This document shows positions 33,383 to 41,747 of a stretch of 64,000 nucleotides of DNA, in pieces. The notes under the pieces are model-generated. The model was given only the letters and a program-made list of their open reading frames with translations. It was not told the origin of the DNA and searched no databases. Positions within the stretch are counted from its first letter, which is position 1. Each line of letters begins with the position of its first letter. The stretch is from Cryomorpha sp963748925. GTDB taxonomy: Bacteria > Bacteroidota > Bacteroidia > Flavobacteriales_D > Cryomorphaceae. The stretch lies in the NCBI GenBank assembly GCA_963748925.1, contig CAVVKG010000010.1, positions 20,741 to 84,740 of the forward strand. The letters are read 5' to 3'. The position numbers were made by a program, and so were the translations under genes.

Positions 33383-34384
33383 ATGAAATTCAGTTCCAAT
33401 GTACACCAGCTTATTCCTACTACAACTGCACTGTGGGCCTTTAGCGAAAGTGGATTGGGAGGAGTGCTCCACGCGTTGAAAGTTCCTTTTAGTGGTATTG
33501 TTCTGGGAAGTATCTCGGTAATTCTAATTACTTTTTTGGCTTTCAATAGCACACAGCGGTGGAAAACCATTATACAGGCCATGCTGCTTGTATTGATGCT
33601 CAAGGCCATGATTAGTCCCCATACTCCCGTTATGGCTTACGTTGCCGTTTCATTTCAGGGATTGCTCGGGGCGATTATTTATCAACTCTTTGGGGTCAAC
33701 CGATTTTCGGCTATGGCATTTGGTTGCATAGCTTTGGTTGAATCAGCATTTCAAAAAGTACTCACACTTACCATCCTTTTCGGAGTGCAGATTTGGGAGG
33801 CTTTTTCTACTTTCTTTGATGGCCTTACACAGAAATTCGGTATTGAATTGCTCAATGATCTTCCCTTAATTGTTTTGATTTCTTATGGTTTGCTTTACGC
33901 GATTGCCGGTATCCTTGCCGGTTATTTTGCCTTTAAGCTTCCGCAGAATATTCTTAAGACGGCTGAGATTTTAAAGGGAGTTGAATTCAATCAATTTAAC
34001 CCCACCGAAATTAGCAGAAAGAAGCGAGGCAGAGTTCGAAAGGTTTTGATTTTTATGAGTTTATTGATCTTCATAGCTACTGTATTTGTGATTACCGGTG
34101 AGGCCGACGAGGTTTGGTATATTTTGATTCGCACGTTGGTTGTGCTCTTTGCTTTCCTTTTTATTGTGAATCCGCTGGTAAAGTATTTGCTTAATAAGTG
34201 GGTTAAAAAGAAAAAAGTGGAGGAGCAAAAGCGGCTCACTCAGGTTATGGATCAGATGCCGCGAATAAAACAGAATGCCGCAATTGCCAATCATCTTACT
34301 GCCAAAACGCGGAATCCAATTACAAGGGTGCGCAATTTTGTTCTTGTCTGGTTTACGCTTTCCTTATATTTTGAAGAGCTATGA
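33383..34384 (+). CDS. Multi-pass membrane protein opening the molybdo-enzyme operon
   Basis: I chose the ATG at 33383 (MKFSSNVHQLIPTTTALWAF), giving 333 residues. An ATG 45 bases upstream adds residues that do not look like family sequence. About seven hydrophobic helices are visible, the first with ESGLGGVLHALKVPFSGIVL and another ending the VKYLLNKWVKKKK part. I do not recognise the family. Because the next gene encodes a MobA fusion and overlaps it by 4 bases, a role in molybdate uptake or cofactor supply is a plausible inference. Confidence 0.7.
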   Translation: MKFSSNVHQLIPTTTALWAFSESGLGGVLHALKVPFSGIVLGSISVILITFLAFNSTQRWKTIIQAMLLVLMLKAMISPHTPVMAYVAVSFQGLLGAIIYQLFGVNRFSAMAFGCIALVESAFQKVLTLTILFGVQIWEAFSTFFDGLTQKFGIELLNDLPLIVLISYGLLYAIAGILAGYFAFKLPQNILKTAEILKGVEFNQFNPTEISRKKRGRVRKVLIFMSLLIFIATVFVITGEADEVWYILIRTLVVLFAFLFIVNPLVKYLLNKWVKKKKVEEQKRLTQVMDQMPRIKQNAAIANHLTAKTRNPITRVRNFVLVWFTLSLYFEEL

Positions 34385-35475
34385 TGCCTCAGGTGGTTGT
34401 TTTTTCGGATAAGGTAGGGCGCGGGAAAACCACGTTTTTGAAGCATTGGCTTAAAAACCGAAAGACGGTGGGAGGTGTTCTGTCTCCAAAAATGGACGGG
34501 AAACGGTATTTTGAGCTTATCTCTTCCGGAGAATTTATTCCTATGGAAACGGAAACTGCCACTATGGAGATTGGCAAATTCCGGTTTGATAGCGGCAACT
34601 TTAAAAGAGCGGAGAAGACCCTCTGGGATGACTGGAGAAATCCTTCCTTTGAAACCGTAATTCTGGATGAAGTGGGTCCTCTTGAGATTAAGAAGAAGCA
34701 AGGGTTTCATTCATTTTTGGAGCATATTCAAAATGAGGAAGTCTTCACTGAGAAGACTTTGATTGTGGTGGTTCGCGATTACTGTCTCCAAGATTTTATC
34801 GGATCGTACACGTTTGAGAATGTCAAGGTTTTCACGGAAAATGATTTGAGAGAAACACCAGTTCAACGCCCGGTGGGAATCGTGCTATGCGGAGGAAGGA
34901 GCGAGCGAATGCAAACCGACAAAGCATTGCTCAATTACCATTCCATGCCACAATGGAAATATGTTTTTAATCTACTAGAGCCTTTTTGCGAAACAGTTTA
35001 TTTGTCTCTGAATTCTGACCAGATTGCAGAATGGACCATTCCCGAAAGTGTACCGAAAATAGTTGATCACGAATCTTTTAAAAATCACGGTCCCATGACT
35101 GGATTGATGACAGTTCTGGAAAGGGTAGGTGAGAGGTCTGTATTTGTTGTAGCCTGTGATTACCCGCTCTTGCGGATGGAGCACTTATTGCCATTGGCGA
35201 AAGCCAGAGCGTTAAAGAAAGATGTGGTAGCATACAAAAATAACGGATGGCCCGAGCCGCTTATATCGATTTTTGAAGGAACTGCCTTTCCGAAATTAAA
35301 AGATTATTTTAGCAGGGGCAATGATTCCATGGCTAAGTTTATTCGCACCGTGGATACGGAGTATGTTGAAGTTTCAAGCCCTGAGTTTTTGCGAAATGTG
35401 AACAGCCGCGAAGAATTTGAGGTTTTAAGAACAGAATTGAAAGATGATAAAGGAAATCACTATAATCAGAAATAA
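34381..35475 (+). CDS. P-loop NTPase-MobA fusion (molybdenum cofactor guanylyltransferase)
   Basis: The 364 residues fall in two parts. Residues 1-150 form a small P-loop NTPase: Walker A in SDKVGRGKTTFLKHW and Walker B in VILDEVGPLEIKKKQG, similar to the THEP1/MobB-like nucleoside-triphosphatases. Residues about 165-345 form MobA, with the nucleotide motif LCGGRSERMQTDKALLNY and VACDYPLLRMEHLLPL. MobA transfers GMP from GTP to molybdopterin to give MGD, which the downstream YdeP-type enzyme would need. It overlaps the genes on both sides (4 bp upstream, 32 bp downstream). Confidence 0.88.
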   Translation: MMPQVVVFSDKVGRGKTTFLKHWLKNRKTVGGVLSPKMDGKRYFELISSGEFIPMETETATMEIGKFRFDSGNFKRAEKTLWDDWRNPSFETVILDEVGPLEIKKKQGFHSFLEHIQNEEVFTEKTLIVVVRDYCLQDFIGSYTFENVKVFTENDLRETPVQRPVGIVLCGGRSERMQTDKALLNYHSMPQWKYVFNLLEPFCETVYLSLNSDQIAEWTIPESVPKIVDHESFKNHGPMTGLMTVLERVGERSVFVVACDYPLLRMEHLLPLAKARALKKDVVAYKNNGWPEPLISIFEGTAFPKLKDYFSRGNDSMAKFIRTVDTEYVEVSSPEFLRNVNSREEFEVLRTELKDDKGNHYNQK

Positions 35476-36271
35476 GAATTATCAGTTGGCTGAGACACGG
35501 GATGTGGTGGCAGTAGAGGAGCCTCTTGAAATTCAGTTGGAGACGGGTGATTCTTCCAACCGATCGGTGCATCCATTATCGGTAACCATGCGCACTCCGG
35601 GCAATGACGAAGAGCTAGCTGTCGGGTTTTTGTTTACGGAAGGGTTGATTTTTTCGGCCGAAAACCTCGCAGATCCTAAAAGTGTGGTCATGGGTGAAAA
35701 CAGCATTCTTATTCGCTTAAGCGAAGGTTTTGATGCCAATCTCGATAAGGTGAAACGCAATTTTTACACCACAAGCAGTTGTGGCGTTTGCGGTAAGGAA
35801 AGCATCGAAGCAATCCATCAAATTTGCCCGGTCACCGAAGATCAACTGGTTTTTCAGCTCGAACTGGAAACCATTGCTCAATTGCCAAAACGGCTTTATG
35901 CGGTGCAGGAAACTTTTGTAAGCACGGGTGGAATTCACGCTGCGGCGCTCTTTGATCTGGCTGGCGAGTTAGTGGCATTTCGCGAAGATGTGGGACGGCA
36001 TAATGCACTTGATAAATTGATTGGTGCTGAGCTGATAAAACAGGGAGGGTCGGAATTTAACCTGGGCAAACAGATTCTGTTATTGAGTGGAAGGGCTAGT
36101 TTTGAACTTATTCAGAAAGCCGCCATGGCGGGAATTAAAGTGGTATGTGCCATTGGAGCACCCAGCAGCCTGGCCGTAGAAACGGCACAAGCTTTTGATA
36201 TGACCTTGATTGGTTTTTTAAAGAATGAATCCTGCAATGTTTATTGCGGATCGGAACGCATAGTAAAATAG
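35444..36271 (+). CDS. fdhD: FdhD sulfurtransferase for formate dehydrogenase-type enzymes
   Basis: The 275-residue protein matches FdhD: MRTPGNDEELAVGFLFTEGL, the paired cysteines in TTSSCGVCGKESIE, and GGIHAAALFDLAGELVAFREDVGRHNALDKLIG. FdhD carries sulfur from IscS-type cysteine desulfurase to the molybdenum cofactor before insertion into formate dehydrogenase-like enzymes. The gene begins inside the end of the MobA fusion (32-bp overlap) and stops 5 bp before the next start, so the operon is tight. Confidence 0.96.
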   Translation: MIKEITIIRNKNYQLAETRDVVAVEEPLEIQLETGDSSNRSVHPLSVTMRTPGNDEELAVGFLFTEGLIFSAENLADPKSVVMGENSILIRLSEGFDANLDKVKRNFYTTSSCGVCGKESIEAIHQICPVTEDQLVFQLELETIAQLPKRLYAVQETFVSTGGIHAAALFDLAGELVAFREDVGRHNALDKLIGAELIKQGGSEFNLGKQILLLSGRASFELIQKAAMAGIKVVCAIGAPSSLAVETAQAFDMTLIGFLKNESCNVYCGSERIVK

Positions 36272-36276
36272 TAACG

Positions 36277-36648
36277 ATGAAAATTAGAATTAAAGGAAAT
36301 AGCATTCGGTTGCGGTTGACCAAAACCGATGTAGCGAATTTGGGCACAAAGGGGTTGGTAGAATGCAAAACCGTTATTTCAAATACGGCGGTTTTTGGTT
36401 ATTCACTTAAAGTGGATGAGAAGGCGGAAAGCATTTCGGCCGATTTTAAGAACAATGGGATAACCCTGATTTTACCTGAAAAGACCGCAGAGGTTCTTAC
36501 CAAAACCAGCGAAATAACTGTTAAGGGCTGGCAGGAAAATGGAGATGAAGAGAAGCTTTTTTTATTGATTGAAAAAGATTTGCAGTGTTTAGACCCTACT
36601 CACGAAGACCAGTCGGATATGTATGAGAATACGAATTCTGTATGTTAA
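36277..36648 (+). CDS. Small DUF7009-like protein in the molybdo-enzyme operon
   Basis: I chose the ATG at 36277 (MKIRIKGNSIRLRLTKTDV), giving 123 residues, rather than the start 33 bases upstream inside fdhD. The protein is mostly beta-rich (GYSLKVDEKAESISADFKNNGITLILPE) and ends with acidic residues plus CLDPTHEDQSDMYENTNSVC. It is similar to DUF7009, a family found next to molybdo-enzymes in Bacteroidota. The function is unknown; a chaperone role for the next enzyme is an inference. Confidence 0.75.
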   Translation: MKIRIKGNSIRLRLTKTDVANLGTKGLVECKTVISNTAVFGYSLKVDEKAESISADFKNNGITLILPEKTAEVLTKTSEITVKGWQENGDEEKLFLLIEKDLQCLDPTHEDQSDMYENTNSVC

Positions 36649-36699
36649 CCAAGCGTAAAGAGATATTTGTACTTTTAGAAATCTATAAAACGCCTGTCT

Positions 36700-39009
36700 G
36701 TGCCAGAAAATGATCCAAATAAAGTAAACCCCGAAAATCCTGAAGAATTTACAGGAATAAAGCTGGGTAAGGTTAAAACATCGGCAGCGGGATTAAAGGC
36801 AGTGACTGTAGCGGGGCGTCATATTCTCGAGGAGATGAATGTTTCCCGTGGTTTTATAGCGCTTCAAAAACTAAATAAGGTTGATGGATTTGACTGCCCC
36901 GGCTGTGCCTGGCCAGATCCGGATGACCACCGAAGTGCACTGGGCGAGTATTGTGAAAACGGTGCAAAAGCAGTCGCTGAAGAGGCTACAACCAAAACGT
37001 TGAAACCCGATTTTTTCGCTGAGCATTCCATAGCAGAGATGTCGGGTTGGGACGATTACGTAATCGGTAAAAAAGGGAGAATAGCCCAGCCCATGTATTT
37101 GCCGGAGGGCGGAACGCATTACCAGCCAATAGACTGGGAGGCTGCATTTAAGCTTATCGCAAAAAACCTGAATGAATTGGAATCGCCTGATGAAGCCATT
37201 TTTTACACCAGTGGCCGAACAAGCAATGAGGCTGCATTTCTCTACCAACTTTTCGTAAGAGCTTACGGCACCAACAATCTACCCGATTGCAGCAATATGT
37301 GCCACGAGAGCAGTGGTGTAGCCCTTGGTGAATCATTGGGCATCGGAAAGGGATCAGTGAAACTGGAGGATTTTTTTGAGGCTGAGGTTATCATGATAAT
37401 GGGTCAAAATCCGGGAACGAACCACCCGCGCATGCTCAACGCGCTGAAGAAAGCTCATGAAAAGGGTGCGTACATTATCTCTATCAATCCGTTACCGGAA
37501 ACGGGGCTTACAGGGTTTTCAGATCCGCAATCAATTTCAGGACTACTGGGGATTGAGGCCACCATTTCTAACCTTCATCTTCCTGTTAAAATCAACGGAG
37601 ATATGGCCTTGTTTCAGGCCATCAATAAACTCTTGATTCTGGAAGAGGAGAAGGAATCAGGGCAGATTCTTGATCAGGACTTTATCTCTGCCCAAACGCA
37701 TGGATTTGAAGATTATAAAGAATATGTTTTAGGACAGGATTTAGATGAACTATCGAGTCAGTGCGGAATTCCTTTGGAAGATATTCGAAATCTTGTAACA
37801 CGTATAAAGTATTCCAAAAAGATAATCACCTGCTGGGCGATGGGCCTCACACAACACAAGAATTCGGTAGATACGATTAAAGAGGTGGTTAACTTATTGC
37901 TTCTGAAGGGCAGCATTGGCAAACCCGGTGCAGGTACCTGTCCCGTAAGGGGGCATAGCAATGTGCAAGGCGACAGGACCATGGGGATATACGAAAAACC
38001 CTGGCCGTGGCTGCTTGAAAATCTTGCCAAAAACTTCCATTTTGAACCGCCTCAGGAGGATGGTTACGATGTGGTAGATAGCATTGAAGCAATGCAAAAG
38101 GGTGATGCGAAAGTATTTATCGGCATGGGAGGTAATTTCTTAAGTGCCACTCCCGATACGCTTTACACTGCAGAGGCATTGCAGAAATGCAAAATGACGG
38201 TACAGGTGAGCACCAAGCTTAACCGCAGCCACCTTATTACCGGAAGGGAAGCGTTGATTTTGCCCGTTTTGGGTAGGAGCGATGAAGACATTCAGGCTGG
38301 TGAAAAGCAGTTTGTAACCTGCGAAAATTCCATGGGTGTTATTCAGCGTAGTCAGGGAGTTTTGAACCCGGTAAGCAGCGATCTTATGAGCGAGCCTGCA
38401 CTAGTCTGTAAGCTGGCCATGGCTGTTTTGGGCAATCAAACCAAAGTGCCCTGGAGCGAATACATGAACAATTACGACACTATTCGCGAGGCAATAGAAG
38501 CAACCATTCCCGGCTTTGACGATTACAATACGAGGGTGCGTCAGTATGGTGGTTTTTACCTTCCAAATTCAGCGCGTGAAGGCACCTTTCCCACAGAAAC
38601 CGCTAAAGCGAATTTTGCTATTTCACCGTTGGAACCAATAATTTTGAGTGAAAACGAATTGTTGATGATGACAATCCGAAGTCACGATCAATACAATACC
38701 ACCATTTATGGTTTAAACGATCGGTATCGGGGTATAGAGAATGAGCGTCGTGTAATTCTGATGAATCCCAGTGATATGGAAAAGCGGAATCTCAAGCAAT
38801 TAGATGTTGTTGATTTGTATAATTTTTCGGATGGTAAGGAGCGTGTGGCGCGTAAGTTTCTGGTCATATCGTATGCCATTCCCGAGCAATGTGTGGCTAC
38901 CTATTTCCCGGAAACCAATGTGCTGGTGCCGATAAAATCGGTTGCTAAGAAAAGCAATACGCCAACGAGCAAATCGGTTGTTATTGAGGTGCGGAAGCAT
39001 AGTGCTTAG
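36700..39009 (+). CDS. FdhF/YdeP-family molybdopterin oxidoreductase
   Basis: The 769 residues start at a GTG (MPENDPNKVNPENP). An early cysteine pair lies in FDCPGCAWPDPDDHR, but no full N-terminal 4Fe-4S motif of the FdhF type is present. This matches the YdeP group. The molybdopterin region holds FYTSGRTSNEAAFLYQLFVRA, LPDCSNMCHESSGVALGES and IMIMGQNPGTNHPRM. The C-terminal M-G-D domain has IRSHDQYNTTIYGLNDRYRG. YdeP of E. coli is linked to acid resistance, and its substrate is unsettled. With FdhD and MobA beside it, the enzyme is the evident client of the operon. Confidence 0.9.
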   Translation: MPENDPNKVNPENPEEFTGIKLGKVKTSAAGLKAVTVAGRHILEEMNVSRGFIALQKLNKVDGFDCPGCAWPDPDDHRSALGEYCENGAKAVAEEATTKTLKPDFFAEHSIAEMSGWDDYVIGKKGRIAQPMYLPEGGTHYQPIDWEAAFKLIAKNLNELESPDEAIFYTSGRTSNEAAFLYQLFVRAYGTNNLPDCSNMCHESSGVALGESLGIGKGSVKLEDFFEAEVIMIMGQNPGTNHPRMLNALKKAHEKGAYIISINPLPETGLTGFSDPQSISGLLGIEATISNLHLPVKINGDMALFQAINKLLILEEEKESGQILDQDFISAQTHGFEDYKEYVLGQDLDELSSQCGIPLEDIRNLVTRIKYSKKIITCWAMGLTQHKNSVDTIKEVVNLLLLKGSIGKPGAGTCPVRGHSNVQGDRTMGIYEKPWPWLLENLAKNFHFEPPQEDGYDVVDSIEAMQKGDAKVFIGMGGNFLSATPDTLYTAEALQKCKMTVQVSTKLNRSHLITGREALILPVLGRSDEDIQAGEKQFVTCENSMGVIQRSQGVLNPVSSDLMSEPALVCKLAMAVLGNQTKVPWSEYMNNYDTIREAIEATIPGFDDYNTRVRQYGGFYLPNSAREGTFPTETAKANFAISPLEPIILSENELLMMTIRSHDQYNTTIYGLNDRYRGIENERRVILMNPSDMEKRNLKQLDVVDLYNFSDGKERVARKFLVISYAIPEQCVATYFPETNVLVPIKSVAKKSNTPTSKSVVIEVRKHSA

Positions 39010-39286
39010 GTAATTATTCAACGATTAAAATTTTTAGCTTAGCCAGTTTGAGCATTCCTGAATATCACCATTAAGTGCCTTAAATCTTACTTAAGCCGCT
39101 GTCATAAATAGTATTTCATGGTCAACTGAGGAAATATTATTACATTTCAATCCGACCAGTTGTTTCTAAAAGTGCAAACCGTGTTTATCTATGTAACCGG
39201 TATCTCATTAAAAAATAGAAACTCCTTTAAAAATGCTAATTAGTCAATAGTCGAATTATTTTTTTAATGCATTAATTTAATCAGAA

Positions 39287-41584
39287 ATGAAAAACAGTGA
39301 TAATCCGGAGAGCGCAGGTAAATGTCCGTTTCGCGGCACCCGAATTGGAGGAGCAGTTGGAACTCGTCCACAGGTTGATGATTGGTGGCCCAACCGTTTG
39401 CAAGTGGAATTGCTACACCAGGACCAGCCTGCAGCCAATCCATTAAGTGACGAAAATTATAAGGAAGCCTTTAATAAAATTGATTTCCAGCAGCTGAAGC
39501 AGGATATTAAAGAATTACTTGTTGATTCTAAAGAATGGTGGCCGGCGGATTATAATAACTATGGGCCGCAAATGGTTCGGATGGCTTGGCACTCAGCGGG
39601 TACATACCGTATTGCTGATGGACGGGGTGGTGCAGGAGAAGGCATACAACGCTTTGCACCTGTAAATTCCTGGTGGGACAATGGGAATATAGACAAATCA
39701 CGTCGCCTGATATGGCCCGTTAAACAGAAATATGGAGCGGCGCTGTCGTGGGCAGATCTTATGGTTCTGGCAGGTAATTGCGCTTTAGAAATAATGAATT
39801 TCCCTACCTATGGTTTTGCAGGTGGAAGACGTGACACGTGGGAACCGGACCGCAGTACCTACTGGGGACCTGAATTCTGGAATGGCAAGCCCTTTAAGGA
39901 ATCGAAAGTGGGTGAACATTCGGAAGGTCATCCCAATGAAATGGTAACTCAAAACCTTCGCTGGAAAGGAGCGCCTTCAGATGAAAATCGAGATCTGGAA
40001 AATCCGCTGGCCGCAACCCATCAGGCTTTGATTTATGTAAATCCTGAAGGTCCCGGCGGTAATGGGGAACCGATGGATTCGGCACGAGCAATTCGAGAGT
40101 CATTTAAGCGAATGGCAATGAATGATGAGGAAACAGTAGCTTTAATTGCAGGTGGACATGCATTCGGAAAGAGTCACGGTAAGGTATCAGCCGATAAAAT
40201 AGGTCCTGCACCGGAAGCAGCGCCAATCCAGGCCATGGGTATGGGCTGGCAGAACCCGGAAGGTACAGGGTTTGCCGAGTACACCATGACCAATGGGATT
40301 GAGGGTTCATGGACTCCCAATCCTACACAATGGGACAATAACTACCTGATCAACCTGTTTAAATTTGAGTGGAAAAAGAAAACAAGTCCTGCCGGTGCGG
40401 TTCAATGGACTCCTGTAGATCCAAATGCCCCCAAAACGCCGGATGCCCACGAGGATGGAAAGATGGACGATTTGATGATGATGACTTCTGACATTGCCTT
40501 AAAGGTCGATCCTGTATACAGCAAAATATGTGATAAATTTTTAAATGACTTTGATTATTTCACAGAAACCTTCTCAAAAGCCTGGTACAAATTAACCCAT
40601 AGAGACATGGGACCAAAAGATCGCTATTTGGGTCCTGAAGTGCCAGAAGAGGATTTTTCGTGGCAGGATCCAATTCCGTCTTGCAATCACGAATTGATCA
40701 ATGATGGTGATATAGCTGATTTGAAAAAACAGATTCTCAGTACCGATCTGAGTACAACAGCCCTGGTTTCTGCTGCTTGGTCTTCAGCGGCGGTGTATCG
40801 CCACTCTGATAAGAGAGGGGGTGCCAACGGAGCGCGCATCGCACTTGAGCCACAGAATAATTGGGCAATGAATCGTCCTGCTGAACTTAAAAAGGTTCTT
40901 GATGCGCTTAAGTCAACTCAAAGCGATTTCAATGAGAATCAAACAGGTAATAAACAAGTCTCTCTAGCTGATTTAGTGGTTTTAGGTGGCTGTGCTGCCG
41001 TTGAAAAGGCAGCTAAAGATGCCGGTACGCCTATCGCAGTTCCTTTTACTCCGGGGCGCATGGACACTACTCAGGAACATACTGAAGTAGAAAGTTTTGA
41101 TTATTTGAAGCCCGTTTCTGACGGATTCAAAAACTACCATAACGATAAAGTTGGATACAATGTGCCACCAGAAAGAATTTTTCTTGACCGAGCTCAATTA
41201 TTAACATTGAACGTACCGGAATGGACAGTTTTAGTAGGCGGTCTTCGTATGTTGGATCAAAATTACGACTACTCGAAACACGGTGTATTTACTGAGCGCC
41301 CCGGGCAACTTTCTAATGATTTCTTCCGGGTACTGACAAGCATGGACTATGAGTGGGTTCCCCAAGGTAATAACGAAATGCTCTTCAACATAAACGAGCG
41401 CAAAAGTGGAATCACAAAATACACGGCTACCCGCTGTGATCTAATATTTGGCTCCAATGCTCAGCTTCGCAATGTGGCCGAAGTTTATGGCGCTGACGAT
41501 GGTCAGGAGCGCTTTGTGAAAGACTTCGTTGCCGCCTGGAACAAAGTGATGATGCTTGACCGGTATGACGTAAAGGACGAATAA
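39287..41584 (+). CDS. katG: Catalase-peroxidase KatG
   Basis: The 765-residue bifunctional haem enzyme has the distal Arg-Trp-His triad in VRMAWHSAGTYRIADGRGG and the proximal histidine in AGGHAFGKSHGK. It also has the tyrosine and methionine that form the Trp-Tyr-Met adduct (PEGPGGNGEPMDSARAIRESF region and the VDPVYSKICDKFLNDFDYFTE region). The C-terminal, haem-less half is complete to LDRYDVKDE. It destroys H2O2 in the cytoplasm. It has its own 5' region of about 270 bases without a clear box, and no cotranscribed neighbour. Confidence 0.97.
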   Translation: MKNSDNPESAGKCPFRGTRIGGAVGTRPQVDDWWPNRLQVELLHQDQPAANPLSDENYKEAFNKIDFQQLKQDIKELLVDSKEWWPADYNNYGPQMVRMAWHSAGTYRIADGRGGAGEGIQRFAPVNSWWDNGNIDKSRRLIWPVKQKYGAALSWADLMVLAGNCALEIMNFPTYGFAGGRRDTWEPDRSTYWGPEFWNGKPFKESKVGEHSEGHPNEMVTQNLRWKGAPSDENRDLENPLAATHQALIYVNPEGPGGNGEPMDSARAIRESFKRMAMNDEETVALIAGGHAFGKSHGKVSADKIGPAPEAAPIQAMGMGWQNPEGTGFAEYTMTNGIEGSWTPNPTQWDNNYLINLFKFEWKKKTSPAGAVQWTPVDPNAPKTPDAHEDGKMDDLMMMTSDIALKVDPVYSKICDKFLNDFDYFTETFSKAWYKLTHRDMGPKDRYLGPEVPEEDFSWQDPIPSCNHELINDGDIADLKKQILSTDLSTTALVSAAWSSAAVYRHSDKRGGANGARIALEPQNNWAMNRPAELKKVLDALKSTQSDFNENQTGNKQVSLADLVVLGGCAAVEKAAKDAGTPIAVPFTPGRMDTTQEHTEVESFDYLKPVSDGFKNYHNDKVGYNVPPERIFLDRAQLLTLNVPEWTVLVGGLRMLDQNYDYSKHGVFTERPGQLSNDFFRVLTSMDYEWVPQGNNEMLFNINERKSGITKYTATRCDLIFGSNAQLRNVAEVYGADDGQERFVKDFVAAWNKVMMLDRYDVKDE

Positions 41585-41683
41585 GGCTTCTCCGCTCACA
41601 TTAAAATACAGACAATTGCACTTACCTGAAGTTCGTATTAACGCTTGCCGGAAAAGTCAATATTTAAATGATTTTAAACCGTA

Positions 41684-41712
41684 TTGAGATACTGTTGTTA
41701 TACTTACTTTTG
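41684..41712 (+). promoter_or_regulatory. Bacteroidota-type promoter of the CheB-CheR gene
   Basis: TTG (41684-41686) and TACTTTTG (41705-41712) with an 18-base spacer. The ATG follows at 41748. Confidence 0.55.
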
Positions 41713-41747
41713 TTAAATTCACTTTTTATCCTGAAGGTTAATTATTT

